Source of the DNA: Actinomycetota bacterium
Lineage (GTDB): Bacteria; Actinomycetota; Thermoleophilia; Solirubrobacterales; Solirubrobacteraceae
Length of the DNA: 64,000 nt
Assembly (NCBI GenBank): GCA_005888335.1
Contig: VAWY01000024.1
Location: 1-64,000, forward strand
Direction: 5' to 3'
Positions 18,844-26,145 of this stretch are shown piece after piece (positions within the stretch are counted from its first letter, which is position 1; every line of letters starts with the position of its first letter). The notes beneath the pieces are model-generated. The model was not told the origin of the DNA. It did not search any database and saw only the letters and a list, made by a program, of their open reading frames with translations. A program made the position numbers and the translations under genes.

Positions 18844-19203
18844 TCAGGGCGATACCACTTCGACGCGAAGCCCGTCGGGATCGCGCAAAAACGCTGCGTA
18901 GCAGCGCGGGCCGTACTGCGGCCGCGGCCCGGGCGGCCCGTCGTCGGCGCCCCCGTTGGCCACGCCGGCCGCGTGGGCGGCGTCGACCGCCGGCCGCCCG
19001 GCGGCGCGCAGCGCGACGTGCCCGTAGCCCGGCGCCGGCGGCCGGCCGCGCGCGACGATCCACAGCAGCGGCTCATCGCGGCCGTAGGCGACCGCGCCCG
19101 GCCCGTCGTGCAGGCGCCGCGCGCCCAGCGCGAACAGGACCGCGTCGTAGAAGCGCGCAGAGCGCGCCAGGTCGCTGACCTCGAAGCCCAGGTGGGCGAT
19201 CAT
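18844..19203 (-). CDS. VOC (glyoxalase/bleomycin-resistance fold) protein
   Basis: A 119-residue single-unit VOC protein starting at ATG 19203, overlapping the cyclase stop (ATGA). It begins MIAHLGFEVSDLARSARFYDAVL, the usual first beta-alpha unit, and ends YAAFLRDPDGLRVEVV with the metal-binding Glu. His near residue 4 and GYGHVALRA near 75 provide other ligand candidates. Substrate is unknown. Coupling to the hydrolase-cyclase suggests a shared signalling or detoxification unit, but this is inference. Confidence 0.82.
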   Translation of the reverse strand: MIAHLGFEVSDLARSARFYDAVLFALGARRLHDGPGAVAYGRDEPLLWIVARGRPPAPGYGHVALRAAGRPAVDAAHAAGVANGGADDGPPGPRPQYGPRCYAAFLRDPDGLRVEVVSP

Positions 19204-20525
19204 GGCGCCGCCGCGTAGAGCTCCCACTCGCCCGGCACGCCCTTGAGCGCGCGCGCCCCGCGCGGCGTCAGCGTCAGCCCCGAGCCGGCCACCAGGTCGG
19301 CGACGGTCCGCGAGACCAGCACCTCGTTGGGCGCTGCCTGCGCCATCACCCGCGCGGCGATGTGCACGGCGATGCCGCTGACGTCCCCGTCCTCGCGCTC
19401 GACCTCTCCGGTGTGCACGCCGGCGCGCAGCTGCAGCCCCGCCGCCGCCGACCCGTCGGCGACCGCCAGCGCGCAGCGGATCGCCCGCGCCGGGCCGTCG
19501 AAGTCGGCCAGGAAGCCGTCGCCGAGCGTCTTGACCTCGCGCCCGCCGTGGCGCGCCAGCTGCGCGCGCACGAACGCCCGGTGCTCGTCGAGGGCGCGCG
19601 ACCACGCGCGGTCGCCGAGCCGCGCGGCCTGCTCGGTGGAGCCGACGATGTCGGTGAACAGCACGGTGGCGAGGACGCGCTCTGCGGCGGCGGCCGGGCG
19701 GGCGAGGCCGAGGAACTCCTCGATCTCGGCGAGCACCCCGTCCGCGTCCCCCGCCGGGAGGAACTGGTCGCGCCCGGGGACCTCGACGAGCCGCGCGCCG
19801 GGGATGTGCTCGGCGACGTAGCGGGAGTGACGCGGATCGACCGCCTGGTTGTCGCGGCGGAAGATGACGAGCGTGGGCACGCGGATGAGCGGGAGCAGTG
19901 CGCGGACGTCCTGCTCGCCGATCGTGCGCTGCGTGGGGCGCACCGCGCCGGGGGAGACCGCGAGGCGCTCGAGGCGCCCGTACCACTCGACGAACGCCGG
20001 ATCGCCAGCCAGCGACGGCGCGATCACCTCGGCCGTCGCCGCCTCGCCCCAGTGCCAGTACATGTTCTCGACCCACTCGCCGCGCTGGTCGGCGTCGAAC
20101 CCCCACGGGTAGTCCTCGTCGGTCAGAAAGCGCGGGATCGGCGAGTAGAGCACGAGGGCCTCGACCTGCTCGGGGTGCGTTCCGGCGAACACCGAGGCGA
20201 GCGCCGTGCCCTCGGTCTCGGCGAGGACCGTGACCTGCTGCGCGCCGACCGCGGACAGGACGGCGCGCACGTCATCCATCTGCTCTTCCAGGGGTGCGAA
20301 GGGCAGGCGGTCCGACATTCCGCTGCCGCGGCGGTCGAGGAGGATCAGCCGGCTGAACGACGCGAGGCGCCGCAGCGCGGACGCGACGTGCGGCTCCGCC
20401 CAGAGGTGCTCGATCGCGGCGATCCACGACGTGATGAAGAGCAGGTCGCGCGGGCCGTCGCCCACGACCTGGTAGGCGATGTGCACGCGGCCGTTGCGGG
20501 CGTAGCGGGTGCGGGGGACGTCCAT
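19200..20525 (-). CDS. Alpha/beta-hydrolase fused to class III adenylate/guanylate cyclase domain
   Basis: A 441-residue fusion. Residues about 15-270 form an alpha/beta-hydrolase fold (HIAYQVVGDGPRDLLF, then DRRGSGMSD). Residues about 280-440 are a cyclase homology domain with the metal Asp in FTDIVGSTEQ, KTLGDGFLADF and a second Asp/Asn region IAVHIAARVMA. The hydrolase nucleophile position reads AETEGT instead of G-x-S-x-G, so Ser is replaced by Thr and hydrolysis is doubtful. The domain may bind a ligand and tune cyclic-nucleotide synthesis. Such fusions are common in actinobacteria. Confidence 0.85.
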   Translation of the reverse strand: MDVPRTRYARNGRVHIAYQVVGDGPRDLLFITSWIAAIEHLWAEPHVASALRRLASFSRLILLDRRGSGMSDRLPFAPLEEQMDDVRAVLSAVGAQQVTVLAETEGTALASVFAGTHPEQVEALVLYSPIPRFLTDEDYPWGFDADQRGEWVENMYWHWGEAATAEVIAPSLAGDPAFVEWYGRLERLAVSPGAVRPTQRTIGEQDVRALLPLIRVPTLVIFRRDNQAVDPRHSRYVAEHIPGARLVEVPGRDQFLPAGDADGVLAEIEEFLGLARPAAAAERVLATVLFTDIVGSTEQAARLGDRAWSRALDEHRAFVRAQLARHGGREVKTLGDGFLADFDGPARAIRCALAVADGSAAAGLQLRAGVHTGEVEREDGDVSGIAVHIAARVMAQAAPNEVLVSRTVADLVAGSGLTLTPRGARALKGVPGEWELYAAAP

Positions 20526-20693
20526 CGCGGGGCGAGTATGGCCGGTGCGAGGGTCCGCAGGATCCGCCGCGAGACCTCGCGCCCAGCCCCTGCAGATGCT
20601 GACGATCAGACCGCCAGCGAGTGCCTACCGAGGATGCGCTTTTGGCGAAACACTCGCCGCGTCCATTTCTATTCCCAACAGGACGAGGTCAGC

Positions 20694-21359
20694 ATGGACG
20701 TCACACATATGAGGCGCTGGGCAGCGATGGGGGCCGTGCTGTCGGCGCTCTCGCTGGTCGGCGCGGCACCGATCTCCCTCGCCAAGGGTGGCGAGGCCGA
20801 GGCTGGCTCGGGCAAGGCGGCCGGTACTGAGGCCGAGGCCACCGCCCGGCACGGCGGCGGCAGCGGAGGCGGCGGCGGCGGCGGCGAGGCCGAGGCGACC
20901 GCACCCAAGGGCGGCGGCGAGGCCGAGGCCGGCACCGCGACCGCTGCGACGTTCACCATCCGCGCCGGCGGCGGTGGCGCGGGCGAGGTCGGCGCCGGCG
21001 GCGTCGGCGAGGTCGGCGCCGGCGGCGCCGCGGGCGAGGTCGGCGCCGGTGGCGGCGTCAAGCCCACCCCTGTCACTCCCGCCGCTCCGGCCGCTCCGGC
21101 CGCTCCCACCAGCAGCACTCCGGTCAGCACGACCGCCCCGACGACGCCGAGCGTTTCGAGCCCGGTGAGCAGCACTTCGCCGGCCCCCGAGGCCAGCGTC
21201 CAGCCGACCGCCGTGGTCACCGCGGCGCCCGTGGTGAAGACGCCCGTCGCGAAGAAGAAGACCACCGTCAAGAAGCGCACGAGCGTCAAGCGACACGCGC
21301 GCAAGCACCACCGCAAGGCGAAGCGCCACACCAAGCGCTCCGCGCACCGCGCGCGCTAG
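20694..21359 (+). CDS. Secreted low-complexity protein with Lys/His/Arg-rich tail
   Basis: ATG 20694 (or ATG 20709) opens 221 residues. A signal peptide covers about residues 6-28. Three repetitive regions follow: GGEAEA-type units (about 30-85), AGEVGAGG units (about 98-125) and a Pro/Thr/Ser linker (about 126-185). The last about 40 residues are strongly basic (KKKTTVKKR, KHHRKAKRH), like a histone H1 tail. It may bind nucleic acid or anionic wall polymers outside the cell. No family is recognised. The upstream gap (20526-20693) shows no other gene. Confidence 0.65.
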   Translation: MDVTHMRRWAAMGAVLSALSLVGAAPISLAKGGEAEAGSGKAAGTEAEATARHGGGSGGGGGGGEAEATAPKGGGEAEAGTATAATFTIRAGGGGAGEVGAGGVGEVGAGGAAGEVGAGGGVKPTPVTPAAPAAPAAPTSSTPVSTTAPTTPSVSSPVSSTSPAPEASVQPTAVVTAAPVVKTPVAKKKTTVKKRTSVKRHARKHHRKAKRHTKRSAHRAR

Positions 21360-21377
21360 CACCAGCGCCCACGTCGA

Positions 21378-21415
21378 GCGGGCCGCGGCCTTCCTCCGTC
21401 CTGGCCGCGGCCCGC
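21378..21415. terminator. Bidirectional terminator hairpin
   Basis: GCGGGCCGCGGCC (21378-21390) and its exact reverse complement (21403-21415) flank a pyrimidine-rich 12-nt loop. It lies between the convergent secreted-protein and rapZ genes, 18 and 7 bp from their stops. Confidence 0.65.
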
Positions 21416-21422
21416 CCGCGCT

Positions 21423-22364
21423 TCACGGCCCCTTCGGGGCCTTGTCGACGTCGCGGTGGGCGACGTCGACGTGCAGGTGGTCGCGCCCCGCGAACCGCCG
21501 CGCCAGCTCCTCGGCGATGCAGACCGACCGGTGGCGCCCGCCGGTGCAGCCGATCGCGACCGTCAGGTGCGCCTTGCCCTCGGCCACGTACTCGGGCAGG
21601 ACGAAGTCCAGCAGCGGCATCACGTGCTCGTAGAACGCGTCGAGCTTGCCCTCGCGCCCGACGTAGTCGATCACGCGCTGGTCGTGCCCGGTCAGCAGCC
21701 GCAGGTGGTGCACGTAGTGCGGGTTGGGCAGGAAGCGCACGTCGAAGACCAGGTCGGCGTCGCGCGGCGGCCCGTGCTTGAAGCCGAACGACTGGAAGGT
21801 CACCGCCATGCGCCCGGTGATGTGGCGCGGCAGCAGCTCGTCGGCGATCCGCCGGCGCAGGCCGCGCGCGCTCAGCCCCGCGGTGTCGATCACCAGGTCG
21901 GCGGCCGCCTTGAGCGGGTCGAGCACGGCGCGCTCGGCGGCGATCCCGGTCGGGACCGTCCCGGCCGGCGAGAGCGGGTGGCGCCGGCGCGTCTCCTTGT
22001 AGCGCGTCAGCAGGGTCTCCTCGTCGGCGTCGAGGAAGAGCACGCGATGGTGGATGCCGCTGTCCTCGAGCGCGTCGAGGACGTCGACGAGTGCGTCGAA
22101 CAGCTCGCCGCCGCGCACGTCGGAGACGACCGCGGCGCGCTCGACCTTCGAGCCCGGGTGCGCGAGCAGCTCGACCAGGCCGCGGATCATCTCCGGCGGG
22201 AGGTTGTCGACGCAGAAGTAGCCGGCGTCCTCGAAGACCTGCATCGCCGTCGACTTCCCCGCTCCCGAGAACCCGGTGATGACCACGAGGTCCTGGAGCC
22301 GCGGCTCGGACTGCGGCTCGCCGGGGACGTCGGGATCGGCGTCGGCGGGGTGCGTGGCCGCCAT
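21423..22364 (-). CDS. rapZ: RNase adapter / nucleotide-binding protein RapZ (YvcJ)
   Basis: A 313-residue P-loop protein from ATG 22364. It carries Walker A GFSGAGKS near residues 32-39, FCVDNLPP near 50, LFLDADEETLLTRYKETRR near 115 and the C-terminal blocks FGFKHGPP, DVRFLPNPHY and IGCTGGRHRSV. Family members bind GTP/UDP-GlcNAc-type ligands; in Gram-negatives they guide RNase E. In actinobacteria the usual order is uvrC-rapZ-yvcK-whiA. Here uvrC precedes it by 38 bp but yvcK and whiA are missing, so the cluster is interrupted. Confidence 0.94.
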   Translation of the reverse strand: MAATHPADADPDVPGEPQSEPRLQDLVVITGFSGAGKSTAMQVFEDAGYFCVDNLPPEMIRGLVELLAHPGSKVERAAVVSDVRGGELFDALVDVLDALEDSGIHHRVLFLDADEETLLTRYKETRRRHPLSPAGTVPTGIAAERAVLDPLKAAADLVIDTAGLSARGLRRRIADELLPRHITGRMAVTFQSFGFKHGPPRDADLVFDVRFLPNPHYVHHLRLLTGHDQRVIDYVGREGKLDAFYEHVMPLLDFVLPEYVAEGKAHLTVAIGCTGGRHRSVCIAEELARRFAGRDHLHVDVAHRDVDKAPKGP

Positions 22365-22402
22365 GTCGATCCCTATTGTGCCGCGCCCGGCGGTCGCGCT
22401 GG

Positions 22403-24262
22403 TTACCCGCTTGTTCTGTGCAACGAGGCGTAGAGCTCGCGGGCGACCTTGCCGGGCAGCCCGGGCACCGCCTCGAGCTCGGCGCGTGACGCGCCCAGGA
22501 AGGCCTCCGGGGAGCCGAAGTGCTGGAGGATCGCGCGCTTGCGCGCCGGCCCGACCCCCGGCAGCTCGTCGAGCACCGACGCGGTCATGGCGCGGTCGCG
22601 GCGCGAGCGGTGGTGGGTGATCGCGAAGCGATGCGCCTCGTCGCGCACGCGCTGCAGCAGCTGGAGCTCCGGCGTGTCGTGCGCCAGGCGCAGCGGCTGG
22701 GCCACCCCGGGCAGGAAGACCTCCTCGATGCGCTTGGCCAGCGAGACGACCGTCACCCCGCGCTCGCGGAAGCCGCCCAGCGGCTCGAGGCCGGCGCCGA
22801 GCTGCCCGCGCCCGCCGTCGATGACGATGACGTTGGGCAGCGCCGCGAACGACGGGTCGTGCTGGGCGTCGTGCGGGGAGAGGTCGGCCTGGCGCTCCCA
22901 CTGCGCGAAGCGCCGGCCGAGCACCTCGGCCATCGCGGCGAAGTCGTCGGCGCGGCCCTCGGGCAGCTCGCGCACGCGGAAGCGCCGGTAGTCGGACTTC
23001 TTGGGCGCCCCGCCCTCGAAGACGACCATCGACGCGACCTGCTGGGTGCCCATCAGGTGCGAGATGTCGAAGCACTCGATGCGCAGCGGCAGCGCGTCGA
23101 GGCCGAGCGCCTGCTGCAGGCCCTCCAGCGCCTCCGCGCGCTGCTGGCGGCGGCGCTCGACCTTCAGCCGCTCCTGGTCGAGCGCGAGCTTGGCGTTGCG
23201 CTCGGCGAGGTCGAGGATGCGGCGCTTGTCGCCGCGCTCGGCCATGCGCAGCTCGACCGCGGCGCGCCGGCGCAGCGACAGCGCCTCGGCGAGCTCGGGC
23301 CGCTCGCCGAGCTCGCGCTGGACGACGATCTGCGCCGGGATCGAGAGCGCGTCGGCGTAGTACTGCAGGACGAACTCCTCGATCACGTCGCCGAGCGGGC
23401 GCTCGCTCTCGTTGGCCAGGTAGAACGACTGGCGGTCCGAGAGCACGCCGTCGCGGATCTGGAAGACCTGCGCGTTGGCGTCGGCTCCGCTCACCGCGAC
23501 GGCGACCGTGTCGAGCGTGCCGATCGCGGCCTTGGCCACGCGCTGGCGCTCGAGCAGGGCACGGACCGCGTTGAGGCGGTTGCGCTCGAGCGCAGCGGTC
23601 TCGTACTCCTGGTTGTCGGCGGCCTCGCGCATGCGCGCCTCGATGTCGCGCTCGATCTCGCGGTAGCGCCCCGAGAGGAAGGCGATCACGCCGTCGATCG
23701 CCTCCATGTACTCCTCGCGGGTGACGTAGCCGACGCAGGGCGCCCCGCAGCGCTTGATGTAGTAGTCCAGGCAGGGCGAGCCCGAGCGGCGGCCGGGCTC
23801 CGGGCCCTGGCAGGAGCGGAACTGGAAGATCTTGCTCAGCACGTCGATCGTGCCGCGCGTCTTCTTGGCGTTCGAGTACGGGCCGAAGTAGCGGCGGTCG
23901 CGGCGGTGGCGCTCGCGCGTGAAGTAGACGCGCGGGTACTCCTCGTCCATCGAGATCGCGATGAACGGATAGGACTTGTCGTCGCGCAGGCGGATGTTGA
24001 AGCGCGGCTGGTACTGCTTGATGAAGTTCTGCTCCGCCAGCAGCGCCTCGGCCTCGGTGTTGACGGTGACGAACTGGATGTCGTCGATGAGGTCGCGCAT
24101 CTCGACGTCGCCGCGGACGACGGAGTTCGAGAAGTGGCTGGCGACGCGCTTCTTGATCGACTTCGCCTTGCCGACATAGATGACCTTGCCGCGCTCGTCG
24201 CGGAAGAGGTAGACGCCCGGAACGTCGGGCAGGTTGCGGCGCTGGTCGGCGAGGCGAGGCAT
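22403..24262 (-). CDS. uvrC: Excinuclease ABC subunit C
   Basis: A 619-residue nuclease of nucleotide excision repair, from ATG 24262. It has an N-terminal GIY-YIG domain (VPGVYLFRDERGKVIYVGKA, residues about 14-33), four Cys near 155-185 (SCQGP, CLDYYIKRC), a UVR motif near 215-235, an RNase H-like endonuclease region with DGGRGQL near 450, and C-terminal helix-hairpin-helix repeats (LPGVGPARKRAIL). The start codon lies in a perfect 12-bp stem with the Shine-Dalgarno in the loop (next entry), implying translational control. Confidence 0.97.
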   Translation of the reverse strand: MPRLADQRRNLPDVPGVYLFRDERGKVIYVGKAKSIKKRVASHFSNSVVRGDVEMRDLIDDIQFVTVNTEAEALLAEQNFIKQYQPRFNIRLRDDKSYPFIAISMDEEYPRVYFTRERHRRDRRYFGPYSNAKKTRGTIDVLSKIFQFRSCQGPEPGRRSGSPCLDYYIKRCGAPCVGYVTREEYMEAIDGVIAFLSGRYREIERDIEARMREAADNQEYETAALERNRLNAVRALLERQRVAKAAIGTLDTVAVAVSGADANAQVFQIRDGVLSDRQSFYLANESERPLGDVIEEFVLQYYADALSIPAQIVVQRELGERPELAEALSLRRRAAVELRMAERGDKRRILDLAERNAKLALDQERLKVERRRQQRAEALEGLQQALGLDALPLRIECFDISHLMGTQQVASMVVFEGGAPKKSDYRRFRVRELPEGRADDFAAMAEVLGRRFAQWERQADLSPHDAQHDPSFAALPNVIVIDGGRGQLGAGLEPLGGFRERGVTVVSLAKRIEEVFLPGVAQPLRLAHDTPELQLLQRVRDEAHRFAITHHRSRRDRAMTASVLDELPGVGPARKRAILQHFGSPEAFLGASRAELEAVPGLPGKVARELYASLHRTSG

Positions 24263-24288
24263 CCCCTCCGAATCTAGGATGCCTCGCC
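24253..24288 (-). promoter_or_regulatory. Hairpin sequestering the uvrC start codon
   Basis: In the uvrC leader, GGCGAGGCATCC (24288-24277) pairs perfectly with GGATGCCTCGCC (24264-24253). The 12-nt loop ends in GGAGG, the Shine-Dalgarno, and the second arm contains the AUG (24262-24260). The stem would hide the start codon in free mRNA. Confidence 0.65.
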
Positions 24289-24305
24289 GCCGCCGGGAGT
24301 TCTCC

Positions 24306-24542
24306 TCAAGGCAGGAGGGTCTGGCTCTGCAGGGGCTCGGCGTCCTCGTCGGCCTGCACGGTCTTGTTGACCCGCAGCAGGTTGACGCGCGCACCGGTGA
24401 TCACGATGCCGTCGCCCTTGCCCGTCCGCTTGGGCTGCCAGCAACCCAGCTCGACGACCTGGCCCGGGTGGTCGATCGGGCGCCCAGCGGGGGTCACCAA
24501 GGGGTGTCGGTGCAGGCCGCGCGCGGGCTCTCCTGCCGCCAA
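24306..24542 (-). CDS. Small protein of unknown function upstream of uvrC
   Basis: A TTG at 24542 opens 78 codons; a GTG at 24497 is an alternative start giving 63. Third positions are nearly all G/C, and the residues from VTPAGRPIDHP to the end look protein-like (ELGCWQPKRTGKGDG, ARVNLLRVNKTVQADEDAE). No signal or membrane segment is seen. It precedes uvrC by 43 bp on the same strand. The function is unknown. The 124-bp gap behind it (24543-24666) contains an imperfect hairpin (GGCGGCGA / TCGCCGCC near 24591-24647) that may terminate the HDOD gene. Confidence 0.5.
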   Translation of the reverse strand: MAAGEPARGLHRHPLVTPAGRPIDHPGQVVELGCWQPKRTGKGDGIVITGARVNLLRVNKTVQADEDAEPLQSQTLLP

Positions 24543-24666
24543 CGGCGGCTTCGCGCAGCGTGTGACGCGCCGGTGAAGATGGCGTCAAAAGGCGGCGACT
24601 CGTGAACGCGTCGTCAACGCCGTGCGATCGCGGCGTGAATCGCCGCCTGTGCGGCGGATTTCGCGT

Positions 24667-26064
24667 TTAGAGGGTGGGCGCGCGGTCGCCGAACGGCGCG
24701 GGGGCGCGGCCGCGGTTCAGGTCCTTGGCGGCGGCGAGCGCGACGAGCGCGGCCTCGAGGACCGCCGACAGGTCGGTGCCGTGCGTGGCCGCCTCGGCGA
24801 GGCCGAGGCTGACGTCGACGCGGGGGGCGTCGGGCCGCTCGCCGAAGGCGCTGCGCACCTCGTCGGCGATGCCGGCGGCCGCGCCGGCCGCCGCGCCGGC
24901 GGGCAGCCAGACGCCGAACAGGTCTCCGCCGAGGCGCCCGGGGCGGCCGTGGCCGGCGAGGATGCGCGCGACCTCGGTCAGGACGACGTCGCCCATCCGC
25001 CGGCCGTGCGCGCGGTTGACCTCGTCGAGGCCGTCGACGTCGCACAGCAGCACGGCCCCGGCGTCGCCGCCGGGCTCCCCGAGCGCCGCGCGCGTCGCCT
25101 GCAGCCAGTGACGGCGATTGTCGACGCCGGTCAGCTCGTCGGTCTGCGAGAGGCGCTCGGTCTCGGTGACGCGGCTGGCGAGCGACCCGCCCTCGCCGGC
25201 CGGGCGGCTGGCCGGGATGGTGTGCTGGGCGAGCGCGTCGAGCGCGGTGGCGGGCAGCCCGGCGCGCTCGAGGGCGACCTCGAGGAGCACGTGGTCGGGC
25301 TCGCGGCCGGCGACCATGTGGACGACCTGGTTGCCGACCTGCACGCAGGCGATCTCGGGGCTCGGGCAGCCGACGCCGGTCGGCCCGCCGTGGTGCCAGG
25401 CGATCGCGGCAACGACGTCGGCCGAGACGCCCCAGCGCTCGGCCAGCAGGGCACCGGCCAGCGCGTGGTCGATGCTGAAGCGCTCGGTCTCGAGCAGGAC
25501 CCGCTCGGGCCCGTCGGGGGCGACGGCGGCGATGTCGTCGCACGCCTGCTCGCCGAAGGCGATCGGCAGGACGTAGCGGCCGATGTCGTGCAGCAGGCCG
25601 CCGAGGTGCGGGCCGTCGCCGTGGGCGCGGACCTGATCGGCGGCGCCGGCCGCGACGGTGGCGACCGCGACGGCGTGCAGGTGCAGCTCGCCGCGGACGC
25701 TGCCCGTGCCGGGCGCCTTCTCGAAGAAGCGGTAGGTGGCGGCCTCGAGCGCGAGGCGGCGCAGCGCCTTGCGGCCGACGAGCATCACGGCCTGGCGGAC
25801 CGTCTTGGCGCGGATCGGCCGGGCCATGACCGGCGAGTTGGCGTAGCGCAGCAGGTTGGCCGCGAACGTGGGATCGGCCTCGAGCGCGGCGACGAGGTCG
25901 GCCGTCGTCGTCTCGGGGTCGTCGGCGATCGCGATGACCCGGGTGACGGTCCCGTCCAGGACGGGGAAGTCGGCGAGCTGGTCGATCGCGCCGACGAGGC
26001 GGTCCTCCGCCTCGGGCGAGACCGAGTCGCGCCAGCGTGCGGGATCCGTCGAGCGAAGGTCCAT
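24667..26064 (-). CDS. HDOD domain protein with degenerate GGDEF domain
   Basis: A 465-residue signalling protein. Residues about 20-215 form an HDOD domain (ADFPVLDGTVTRVI, YANSPVMARP, LLHDIGRYVLP, AWHHGG). Residues about 300-455 are a GGDEF domain opening with DELTGVDNRRHWL and DVDGLDEVNRAHG. The signature is GGDLF rather than GGDEF, so cyclase activity is doubtful and it may act as a sensor. ATG 26064 is chosen because MDLRSTD precedes the conserved domain; a longer open frame upstream is antisense to the oxidoreductase gene. Confidence 0.85.
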   Translation of the reverse strand: MDLRSTDPARWRDSVSPEAEDRLVGAIDQLADFPVLDGTVTRVIAIADDPETTTADLVAALEADPTFAANLLRYANSPVMARPIRAKTVRQAVMLVGRKALRRLALEAATYRFFEKAPGTGSVRGELHLHAVAVATVAAGAADQVRAHGDGPHLGGLLHDIGRYVLPIAFGEQACDDIAAVAPDGPERVLLETERFSIDHALAGALLAERWGVSADVVAAIAWHHGGPTGVGCPSPEIACVQVGNQVVHMVAGREPDHVLLEVALERAGLPATALDALAQHTIPASRPAGEGGSLASRVTETERLSQTDELTGVDNRRHWLQATRAALGEPGGDAGAVLLCDVDGLDEVNRAHGRRMGDVVLTEVARILAGHGRPGRLGGDLFGVWLPAGAAAGAAAGIADEVRSAFGERPDAPRVDVSLGLAEAATHGTDLSAVLEAALVALAAAKDLNRGRAPAPFGDRAPTL

Positions 26065-26145
26065 GTCCTCGTGAGGAGTCGACCGGCGTCCGGCGATCTT
26101 GAGGGGCGTCGATCGGCCGATGGACGCATGGCCTAGGGTCTCCGC

